Shown: piece by piece, positions 6,068 to 11,654 of the stretch
Position numbering within the stretch: position 1 is the first letter of the stretch
Layout: the number at the start of each line of letters is the position of its first letter
Assembly (NCBI GenBank): GCA_024224995.1
Contig: JAAENB010000856.1
Location: forward strand, 1-11,654
Direction: 5' to 3'
Source of the DNA: a bacterium
Lineage (GTDB): Bacteria; Spirochaetota; UBA4802; UBA5550
Length of the DNA: 11,654 bases
The notes under the pieces: generated by a model
What the model was told of the DNA's origin: nothing
Databases searched by the model: none
Seen by the model: only the letters and a program-made list of their open reading frames with translations
Translations under genes and position numbers: made by a program

Positions 6068-6664
6068 TTATGCCAATATTTGCTCAAGAACACTCATTAC
6101 TGTTACCGATCCTATCACTGCCATAATTATTCCTATAAATAGTATGGGAAATAGGAAAATCAACAGGGATTTTCCAAATTCCGCGGAATGCATTTCCGAG
6201 ATTCCCTCTATTATTATAAAAGCAGACCATATAAATAAACCTATGGAAAACACTATGTAGAAAAAAACCGTATGAAAATCAATTACCGCTGCCATATATA
6301 CCAGGGGCAGTAAAAAAATCTTTGGAAACAGGGCAAAATTAAACAATGCTATCACCTCTTTTCCCTTTCCTTCATACCCAAAAAACTGTGCTGTTAAATC
6401 CATTAACGAAGACCCCACCACGACCTGCAGCAGCAGCAATAATAACCCTATTATCCAGCCATAAAACATCACCCTATATATTCCCGGCAAAAGGGTAGCC
6501 AGGGTGACCAGTTCTACAAAAACCAGGAAAGCCGGCACAAAAAAACTTAACAAAAACGGCGCAGGGTCATTTTTTTCTATCTGCCGGTAGAGTTTCCTGG
6601 GACTTACCAGGGCATATAAGAAAAAATCGGTCCATTTGAGAGATCTAAAACCGGATAGACTCAT
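6068..6664 (-). CDS. Yip1-domain membrane protein
   Basis: A 198-aa integral membrane protein with five predicted transmembrane segments (about 36-60, 64-88, 105-128, 132-154, 166-190). The N-terminal cytoplasmic stretch SLKWTDFFLYALVSPRKLY fits the opening of bacterial Yip1-family (PF04893-like) proteins, whose biochemical role in bacteria is not established. Its ATG overlaps the sppA stop by four bases (ATGA), so translation is coupled to sppA and the two are surely cotranscribed. A role beside SppA in membrane-protein turnover is suggested by context only. Confidence 0.8.
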   Translation of the reverse strand: MSLSGFRSLKWTDFFLYALVSPRKLYRQIEKNDPAPFLLSFFVPAFLVFVELVTLATLLPGIYRVMFYGWIIGLLLLLLQVVVGSSLMDLTAQFFGYEGKGKEVIALFNFALFPKIFLLPLVYMAAVIDFHTVFFYIVFSIGLFIWSAFIIIEGISEMHSAEFGKSLLIFLFPILFIGIIMAVIGSVTVMSVLEQILA

Positions 6665-7638
6665 GGCATATACCTGTATTCAAGTCGATAAATTGAATTA
6701 AAATTAAAATTTTGTTCATAAAAAGAACCCGACCGGAAAAGGCTTTGCATGGACATGAGCAGCTCCGGGAATCCCGACTTCTTTTCTTCATATAATGGGC
6801 AATCTTCGGGCAATCCCCTGAGTTCCCTGGCCCTGTCTATGGCGTCTTCAAAAGAACCCAGCACATCAACAAGCTTGCTGTTAAATGCCATCTGTCCGTT
6901 CATTACCCGGCCATCGGCAAAAGCTTCAATTTCGGTCTGGCTCATATCCTTTCCCCGGGGACTTAAGCTCCTGCCCCGGTGTACATCATTTATAAACTGG
7001 CTATGCGTGGAATCGACCATGGCCTGTAAGAACTTTTCTTCTTCCGCAGTTAAATCCCGATGTGTTTTAAGCAGGTCTTTATGAGGTCCGCTTTTGATTA
7101 CATTCATCTTTATTCCGTATTTCTCATAGAGCCGCTTTAAATTCGGGGAAAACAATATCACCCCGATTGATCCGGTAATAGATCCGTAATTCGCGACGAT
7201 CTCATTACAGGCTGAGGCTATATAATACCCTCCGGAAGCGGCCATATCTCCCATTGACGCAATAAGGGTGATATTCTTATCCTTACGGTTTCGGAGTTTC
7301 CAGAGTTTATTATAAATCTCCTGGGTCGCCCCTACGGTTCCTCCGGGGGAATTTATCCGTACAATAACTGCTTTTACATTGTCATTCTTTTGGAACGCGT
7401 CGAGCTTTGCGATTATTGCTTCCGATCCGCCGCCCATTCCAAAAGGAGAAGCCGTTCCGGACATGAGGATTGGTCCTTCAATCCGGACTATTCCTATTCC
7501 ATCCCCTCCCCTGGCTGCTTTTGCCGGGAATCCCGTCTCTTTGTCCTGCATTTTTAAGCTTAAATCGACTATGGCAATTACTGCCGAAAGTACCAGCAGC
7601 GCTAATATAGACACCAGGATCTTTCTTTCTCTATCCAT
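6661..7638 (-). CDS. sppA: Signal peptide peptidase SppA
   Basis: SppA cleaves signal peptides left in the cytoplasmic membrane, using a Ser-Lys dyad. The 325-aa protein is the short type (one protease domain, like B. subtilis SppA). It has a membrane anchor at about residues 7-27, then IGIVRIEGPI, INSPGGTVGATQEIY, the nucleophile S135 in DMAASGGYY and the general-base K187 in SGPHKDLL; their spacing of 52 residues equals that of the Bacillus enzyme (S147/K199). ADGRVMNGQMAF marks the C-terminal fold. The start at 7638 places the anchor at the N-terminus. It is the second gene of an operon after a small Cys-rich exported protein and overlaps the Yip1-like gene. Confidence 0.95.
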   Translation of the reverse strand: MDRERKILVSILALLVLSAVIAIVDLSLKMQDKETGFPAKAARGGDGIGIVRIEGPILMSGTASPFGMGGGSEAIIAKLDAFQKNDNVKAVIVRINSPGGTVGATQEIYNKLWKLRNRKDKNITLIASMGDMAASGGYYIASACNEIVANYGSITGSIGVILFSPNLKRLYEKYGIKMNVIKSGPHKDLLKTHRDLTAEEEKFLQAMVDSTHSQFINDVHRGRSLSPRGKDMSQTEIEAFADGRVMNGQMAFNSKLVDVLGSFEDAIDRARELRGLPEDCPLYEEKKSGFPELLMSMQSLFRSGSFYEQNFNFNSIYRLEYRYMP

Positions 7639-7698
7639 TCTCTTTTCCCATAAATTTAAATATTTTTATTCCGGAAGGCTTTAAACAGGCCCGGGGTT

Positions 7699-8028
7699 CT
7701 AGTTCCCGACCTGTCCTACACACATACAGGCATAAACAGAATCCTTTGGCGGTTCGCAGGTATTCTGGCTTACTTCAAAATTAACATCGGCAATCTCCGA
7801 TTTAAAGTTTTTTATCGGTTTTACCAGCTCTTTTAAACTGGGATCAACTCCATTACAGACACAATAACTGACCCGCGTTAGATCCTTTCTACTAACTACT
7901 GCCTTTGCCAGAAGCTCTGCTGCCGAGACCTCTTCTTCACAAACATAAACATTTGCCGTCTGGTATGAGCTATATAGAATTCCGGAGAATGCTATCACCA
8001 GTGTTATCATAAATAATAATTTCTTCAT
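7699..8028 (-). CDS. Small exported six-cysteine protein
   Basis: I do not recognise this family. The start at 8028 (MKKLLFMITLVIAFSG...) is chosen because GGAGG lies at 8036-8040, seven nt upstream; the longer frame to 8052 lacks such a site and would put charges before the signal. The product has 109 residues: a signal peptide or anchor (about 1-25), then a domain with six cysteines, C30, C56, C58, C91, C101 and C103, including two CxC motifs (SYCVCNG and YACMCVG). Paired cysteines outside the membrane suggest disulfides, or possibly metal binding. It has its own extended -10 promoter and leads the sppA operon, 60 bp ahead of sppA. Confidence 0.78.
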   Translation of the reverse strand: MKKLLFMITLVIAFSGILYSSYQTANVYVCEEEVSAAELLAKAVVSRKDLTRVSYCVCNGVDPSLKELVKPIKNFKSEIADVNFEVSQNTCEPPKDSVYACMCVGQVGN

Positions 8029-8063
8029 AAAAGCTCCTCCCGGTTTTCTCATCTAATATCGGC

Positions 8064-8092
8064 ATTATAACACCAATAAACGTATTCAGCAA
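8064..8092 (-). promoter_or_regulatory. Extended -10 promoter of the sppA operon
   Basis: On the minus strand: TTGCTG (8092-8087), a 17-nt spacer and TATAAT (8069-8064), preceded by TGT (TG plus one base, an extended -10). The start would be near 8057, about 28 nt before the ATG of the Cys-rich gene. Confidence 0.8.
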
Positions 8093-8095
8093 GTT

Positions 8096-8162
8096 AAAAA
8101 AAACAGTGTCCGGTTGCCGGTTGACGGTTGACAGTAAAAACAGTCAACTGTCAACCGGCAAC
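8096..8162 (-). terminator. Probable rnpB terminator / long hairpin
   Basis: Downstream of rnpB on the minus strand, 8162-8143 pairs with 8132-8113 over 20 positions (one G-T wobble), and a run of eight T follows at 8103-8096, about nine bases after the stem. The stem is built of GTTGAC/GTCAAC repeats and may have arisen from a dispersed repeat. The gap before the T-run makes termination strength uncertain. Confidence 0.55.
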
Positions 8163-8177
8163 TGTAAACTAAAAATA

Positions 8178-8571
8178 AAAGGGGCTCATAAGCCGAATCC
8201 TGTTTATGCAGCCATCTATCTTGGGCTGCCGTTGCCGACAGCCTCTTTGCAACCTACCCTCAGTCTCGGACGGACAGCCCTCAAGCAACTGACTATTTGG
8301 TTTTGCACCAGGTGGGGTTTACACTGCCATTTCCCTCTCAGGAAACGCGGTGAGCTCTTACCTCGCCATTTCACCCTTACCCTTCGGCTCCGCTCAGGGC
8401 AGCGCCCTTCTCAGGGCAAGCTCTGATTGTATGCCTGAGGGCGGTATATTTTCTGTTGCACTTTCCATCGCCTCACGACGCCCGGGCGTTACCCGGCACC
8501 CTGTCCTGCGGTGTTCGGACTTTCCTCACTACCCGGTTTCCCGGGTCCGCGCGACTGCTTGTTCCCCTTTG
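8178..8571 (-). ncRNA. rnpB: RNase P RNA, bacterial type A
   Basis: The catalytic RNA of RNase P, which matures tRNA 5' ends. Read on the minus strand, conserved parts appear in the right order: AGTCGC, GAGGAAAGTCCG, CAGGGTGCCGGGTAACG, ACAGAAA, GTAAGGGTGAAA, GGTAAGAGCTCACCGC, GCAAAACCAAATAG, and the 3' ACAGGATTCGGCTTAT. The ends are set by the P1 helix, AAAGGGG (8570-8564) with CCCCTTT (8184-8178). About 394 nt is within the usual range. The P12 arm (about 8380-8440) carries a dispersed palindromic repeat. A promoter whose predicted start coincides with the P1 end lies just upstream. Ends are accurate to a few bases. Confidence 0.95.
8380..8427. repeat. Palindromic repeat inside the rnpB P12 arm
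   Basis: Contains TTCGGCTCCGCTCAG (8383-8397), identical to copies at 4949-4963 and, reversed, 478-492, and a direct repeat CTCAGGGCA (8393-8401 and 8410-8418). It lies between the conserved ACAGAAA and GTAAGGGTGAAA segments, the place of P12, which varies in length among bacteria. Confidence 0.65.
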
Positions 8572-8576
8572 GTTTA

Positions 8577-8605
8577 TACATAATAAATACCTGGGGAATT
8601 GTCTA
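8577..8605 (-). promoter_or_regulatory. Possible rnpB promoter
   Basis: On the minus strand, TAGACA (8605-8600, five of six) and, after 17 nt, TATGTA (8582-8577, three of six). The -10 is weak, but the expected start seven nt on is 8570, precisely the first base of the P1 helix. Confidence 0.45.
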
Positions 8606-8722
8606 CAAAAAATAAGCAAAATTGTCACAAATTTTATTGCCTGTGCCACAATACTTGACAAAAACACTGCCTTGAATAGGGTCCGTTCTAGAAAGAAGCG
8701 GTTTATTGTAGTAAGTGCGCTC

Positions 8723-8826
8723 GGGAATTAGTCCTGTCTTTCCTCCACCTATGTGAAAATACGTCCTGTATTGCACATAGGCGTCGCCATCGTGGCTCCT
8801 ATTCCGGAAAGACAGGACTAATTCCC
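8723..8826 (+). repeat. Structured ~105-bp repeat, copy 3 (solitary)
   Basis: Outer stem: 8723-8743 with 8806-8826, perfect over 21 bp. Inner hairpin: CCTATGTG (8748-8755) with CACATAGG (8774-8781), topped by AATAC/GTATT (8758-8762 with 8768-8772). A GCCA/TGGC hairpin (around 8786-8796) and GGCTCCTATTCCGG follow. It is preceded by TGCGCTC as in the other copies, but only one degenerate 18-bp-like unit (CTGATATCGCTTTATAAG) follows and there is no inverted partner nearby. It lies between rnpB and thiG, 71 bp before the thiG start. Confidence 0.85.
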
Positions 8827-8896
8827 TGATATCGCTTTATAAGCTAAAAATTTAAACTGCTATCCTTAAAAAGTACTTAAATTCAAAGGAAAAAGC

Positions 8897-9679
8897 ATGA
8901 TTAACGCTAATGACACCCTTACTATTGCAGGTAAAACCTTTTATTCACGACTTTTTGTTGGTACCGGTAAATTTTCCTCTACCGCTGTCATGAAAGAAGC
9001 GATTTCCGCTTCCGAATCGACCATGGTTACGGTCGCCCTGCGGAGAGTTGACCTTGATAATCCCGAAGATGATCTTCTTCAATCTATTATTGAAAACCCG
9101 GAAATTCAACTGCTGCCCAATACCTCGGGTGCCCGGGACGCGGATGAAGCTATTCGCCTGGCGAAACTGGCCAGAGCTACGGGCTGCGGTAACTGGCTTA
9201 AACTGGAAGTTACTCCGGACCCAAGATACCTGCTTCCCGACCCCATTGAAACGCTTAAAGCTGCCGAGATCCTGGTTAAAGAAGGATTTATTGTGCTGCC
9301 ATATATCAATGCCGATCCTATTCTGGCTAAACGCCTCGAAGAAGCAGGCACTGCCACGGTTATGCCCCTGGGCTCGCCTATTGGCTCCAATAAAGGGCTT
9401 AAAACCGAAGACAATGTGAGGATTATTATCGAAATGTCCAATATTCCCGTTGTTGTTGATGCCGGGCTGGGTTCCCCTTCTCATGCCGCTCTTGCTATGG
9501 AAATGGGCGCCGACGCGGTTCTGGTTAATACTGCCATTGCCACTGCCGGTGACCCGGTTCTTATGGCTAAAGCCTTTAAAAAAGGGGCCGAAGCAGGAAG
9601 AGAAGCCTATCTTGCGGGGAAAGCTGCTGTTAGAGAGAGTGCCGACGCGTCGAGTCCGCTGACGGGGTTTTTGCGGTAG
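8897..9679 (+). CDS. thiG: Thiazole synthase ThiG
   Basis: ThiG forms the thiazole phosphate half of thiamin from deoxyxylulose 5-phosphate, a glycine- or tyrosine-derived imine and ThiS thiocarboxylate, in the cytoplasm. The 260-aa protein is of normal length. The Schiff-base lysine K102 and E104 are in WLKLEVTPD, and D188 in VVVDAGLG; the K-to-D spacing of 86 equals that of the B. subtilis enzyme (K96/D182). [34 protein letters not shown] and a phosphate-binding [10 protein letters not shown] are all present, so it should be active. AAGGA lies six nt before the ATG. No thiS, thiF, thiH or thiO neighbours are in the window and no TPP riboswitch is evident in the short leader. Confidence 0.96.
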   Translation: MINANDTLTIAGKTFYSRLFVGTGKFSSTAVMKEAISASESTMVTVALRRVDLDNPEDDLLQSIIENPEIQLLPNTSGARDADEAIRLAKLARATGCGNWLKLEVTPDPRYLLPDPIETLKAAEILVKEGFIVLPYINADPILAKRLEEAGTATVMPLGSPIGSNKGLKTEDNVRIIIEMSNIPVVVDAGLGSPSHAALAMEMGADAVLVNTAIATAGDPVLMAKAFKKGAEAGREAYLAGKAAVRESADASSPLTGFLR

Positions 9680-9714
9680 ACCTGCTGCACGATGATAATA
9701 AGGAGGATATTCCT

Positions 9715-11295
9715 GTGGATTATAAAAAACCGGTACGATATTTCGAAAAAACGGGGGTTGTAGACCCCGGGATTGCTTATTATGTTGAACTGGAAAATGT
9801 TACCAATTCCGACAAACTGGATATTAAAACTATGGTTGACCGGGGAAGATATTTTTCCATTTTTGCTCCCCGCCAAAGCGGTAAAACCTCTTTTTTTGAA
9901 GGATTTTGCAGAGAGCTGGAGAAAGATCCAAACTATATATCTATTCTTTTAAGCTTTCAATACTTCAATAACCTGGATCAAGAATCTTTTTATAAACGCA
10001 TACAAAAAAATATTTTTGATCAATTACTTAATAGACTTGATTCAATAAAATGTAACCAAAAAAATAAAGTAAGAAAAAGTTTAACTTCAATAGCACTAAC
10101 CGACCATACTTCATTTCACGATCTATTTGCAGAATTAAACCGGCTCATTAACTCCAAAAAAATTGTCATCTTTATTGATGAATTTGATGGAATTCCCGGC
10201 GGTGAGCTGGAAAATTTCCTTAACACTATAAGAGCATTGTATCAAGAATATAAAAGTCAAAAGGAAAAAGCTCTCTATTCAATAGGCCTGGTGGGAATCC
10301 GGAATATTCCTAAATTAATTGTGGGGGGAGTGTCGCCCTTTAACATTGCCGACCAGGTTCACCTCCCCGCCTTTACCCTGAAAAACATTAAAGACCTCTA
10401 TGCTCAATATACCAAAGAAACTAACCAGCCTTTTTCCGAAGAGGCTATACTTAAAATACATGAAGAGACCGCGGGGCAGCCCTGGCTGGTTAACAGGCTG
10501 GCAACGATTCTCATTATCGACATCAAGCCCGAAACTACAGATCCCATAACCGCTGAAGATGTAGACAGGGCCATTGAAATTCTTCTCTATGAAGAAAATA
10601 ATCATTTCGACAATATCACGGAAAAAGCCAAACAGTACCGGGAAACGTTTATCGACATTGTTTTTGACGGGGTTGAACTTATCCCCGGTGATGAGGAGCA
10701 ATCACTTCTTATTACTCATGGCCTTGTTAAGGCCCTGGGAAACAAACTCCATGTAAGCAATCCCATCTATAAAAAACGCTTCACCAAGACCTTTTTCCGG
10801 GAAGTCTCGGAAAAGGTTGATATATCGGCCCGCCGTTATTATCTTCCAAATGGCAGCCTCAATATGGAAAAAATCCTTTCGGATTTTGAAAAATATATTA
10901 TTCAAATCGGGGCAACTGCGTTCTATTCCACAAACAACCCCATGGAAGTCACGGGCAAATTCCAGCTTACCGCCTGGCTCTACCAGTTTGTTTCAGGTGA
11001 AACCGGCGACCTGTTTTACGAAAGCAGAACAGGATTGGGAATTATGGATATCATGCTTGTACATGGCGGCAAAAAATATATTATCGAAACCAAGATTAAC
11101 CGGTACAGGGGAACCATCGACGATGCCATTGAACAAATAACCGATAAATACCTCCTGCCGGCACGCATCGACTACGGCTATATTGTTCTCTTTGATCCGA
11201 AAACAATAGTTGGAGAACTCTGCACCCCCCAGGTCCATCACGTAGAAGGAAAAGATATTCTCAGTTTTAAAATCGGCATCGCCCGTAGTGAATAA
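9715..11295 (+). CDS. AAA-like ATPase with PD-(D/E)XK nuclease-like domain
   Basis: A 526-aa two-domain protein. The N-terminal part has a Walker A loop APRQSGKTS (51-59, first glycine replaced by Ala, as accepted in this loop), Walker B VIFIDEFD (151-158, D155/E156), then GIRNIPKLIVGGVSPFNIA and ETAGQPWLVNRLA (251-263), as in the AAA-like/STAND-related ATPases. The C-terminal part (about 390-526) has D445 in GLGIMDIML, then E458 and K460 in YIIETK, and AIEQITDKY (471-479), matching the PD-(D/E)XK active-site layout, PDDEXK_9 type. The start is GTG at 9715 with AGGAGG at 9701-9706, eight nt upstream. It follows thiG by 35 bp. Function is unknown; such proteins are often accessory and multicopy. 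Nuclease activity is inferred from the motif. Confidence 0.85.
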   Translation: MDYKKPVRYFEKTGVVDPGIAYYVELENVTNSDKLDIKTMVDRGRYFSIFAPRQSGKTSFFEGFCRELEKDPNYISILLSFQYFNNLDQESFYKRIQKNIFDQLLNRLDSIKCNQKNKVRKSLTSIALTDHTSFHDLFAELNRLINSKKIVIFIDEFDGIPGGELENFLNTIRALYQEYKSQKEKALYSIGLVGIRNIPKLIVGGVSPFNIADQVHLPAFTLKNIKDLYAQYTKETNQPFSEEAILKIHEETAGQPWLVNRLATILIIDIKPETTDPITAEDVDRAIEILLYEENNHFDNITEKAKQYRETFIDIVFDGVELIPGDEEQSLLITHGLVKALGNKLHVSNPIYKKRFTKTFFREVSEKVDISARRYYLPNGSLNMEKILSDFEKYIIQIGATAFYSTNNPMEVTGKFQLTAWLYQFVSGETGDLFYESRTGLGIMDIMLVHGGKKYIIETKINRYRGTIDDAIEQITDKYLLPARIDYGYIVLFDPKTIVGELCTPQVHHVEGKDILSFKIGIARSE

Positions 11296-11334
11296 ACAGC
11301 CAAAAAACCTCGAACCTCAGTCGAGCACCCCGCA

Positions 11335-11388
11335 CCCTCGCAGGGGCCGCACCCCTCGCAGGGGCCGCACCCCTCGCAGGGGCCGCAC
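11335..11388. repeat. 18-bp tandem array, three units
   Basis: Three identical units CCCTCGCAGGGGCCGCAC (11335-11352, 11353-11370, 11371-11388). CCCCT and AGGGG within successive units can pair, so the array is a chain of small hairpins. It starts 39 bp after the ATPase stop codon. An overlapping open frame is only the translation of the repeat. Confidence 0.95.
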
Positions 11389-11414
11389 TCTTAAGAAATC
11401 AGGATTTTACACAG

Positions 11415-11450
11415 GGGCTTCCTTCATCATAACGAGGGGCTGGAAGCCCC
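11415..11450 (+). repeat. REP-like repeat, copy B
   Basis: Identical to 271-306 except for one base. Here the hairpin GGGGCTGGAAGCCCC is followed by ACGCTATGAG, like the ACGCTATGGG after the hairpin at 4921-4934, whereas copy A is followed by TCGCAGGGG, which is part of the 18-bp array unit. The flanks thus mix two repeat types. Confidence 0.75.
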
Positions 11451-11468
11451 ACGCTATGAGAAATACCA

Positions 11469-11515
11469 ATCTCCCTGGGAAACTATTTTAGAAACAGGGC
11501 CTGTTCCCGGGAGAT
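11469..11515. repeat. Imperfect hairpin ATCTCCC...GGGAGAT
   Basis: ATCTCCC then GGGAA (11469-11481, one bulged T) pairs with TTCCC then GGGAGAT (11504-11515), giving 12 bp, with the small palindrome ACAGGGCCTGT in the loop. A further GGGGTT/AACCCC hairpin follows at 11547-11560. No gene is seen between 11296 and the window end. Confidence 0.55.
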
Positions 11516-11597
11516 GTTATCCGGGTTATGCTCTGCTGCCCCTATTGGGGTTAAAACCCCGGGCTTAAATTGACTCATTTTCAAAAACTCTTACGCC

Positions 11598-11654
11598 CCC
11601 TCGCAGGGGCCGCACCCCTCGCAGGGGCCGCACCCCTCGCAGGGGCCGCACCCC
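11598..11654. repeat. 18-bp tandem array, cut by the window edge
   Basis: The same CCCTCGCAGGGGCCGCAC unit as at 11335-11388, three full copies (11598-11615, 11616-11633, 11634-11651) and the first three bases of a fourth. Total length is unknown because the window ends inside the array. Confidence 0.95.

Noticed and set aside
8655..8682. Plus-strand promoter TTGACA ... TAGGGT before the solitary repeat
   Set aside because: The -35 is perfect but the best -10 matches only three of six bases, so it is too weak to list as a promoter for the repeat or thiG.
8106..8731. Overlapping open frames across 8106-8731
   Set aside because: They lie over rnpB, its terminator and its promoter region; conserved RNase P segments explain the sequence.
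8827..8896. TPP riboswitch in front of thiG
   Set aside because: The 70-nt leader lacks a CTGAGA-type motif and any suitable stems; the preceding palindrome belongs to the repeat family found elsewhere.
11288..11491. 67-aa frame with RRGRTPRRGRTP repeats
   Set aside because: It is the translation of the 18-bp tandem array, overlaps the ATPase stop and has no ribosome binding site.

Overview
The window looks like a bacterial chromosome with ordinary housekeeping genes separated by an unusual amount of palindromic, repeat-derived intergenic DNA. The rpsT next to an HU gene is an arrangement known from spirochaetes (Treponema, Borrelia). Together with Gram-negative-type exported proteins and mpl this makes a spirochaete-like organism plausible, but that is inference and no phylogenetic marker was tested.

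Left part (1-2710): a 510-bp mosaic of hairpin repeats, then on the minus strand mpl (peptidoglycan tripeptide recycling), preceded with zero spacing by a gene for a secreted acidic repeat protein. Next (2881-3369) is the most striking feature: a 489-bp composite inverted element. Each arm carries three 18-bp direct repeats and a ~105-bp structured repeat with a perfect 21-bp stem; the centre holds three GC-rich hairpins. A third copy of the ~105-bp repeat lies alone at 8723-8826. The stems of the three copies differ in sequence, yet every difference is compensated, so structure rather than sequence is conserved.

Middle (3405-4900, plus strand): an orphan exported protein with a near-consensus promoter, then a probable unit rpsT - HU - tRNA-Val(UAC) - strong intrinsic terminator. 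Both protein genes start with TTG, and a perfect 30-bp palindrome spans the rpsT stop. Minus strand, 5007-8092: a metallo-beta-lactamase-fold hydrolase, and a three-gene operon (small six-cysteine exported protein - sppA - Yip1-like membrane protein) with its own extended -10 promoter.

Right part: rnpB (RNase P RNA, minus strand, 8178-8571), whose P12 arm contains a dispersed palindromic repeat also found at two intergenic sites here; the solitary ~105-bp repeat; an isolated thiG; and a large AAA-like ATPase fused to a PD-(D/E)XK nuclease-like domain. The window ends in more hairpin repeats and two arrays of an 18-bp tandem repeat, the second cut by the window edge.

The coding content is mostly conventional. 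The candidate for something undescribed is the family of covarying structured repeats and the composite element built from two of them.
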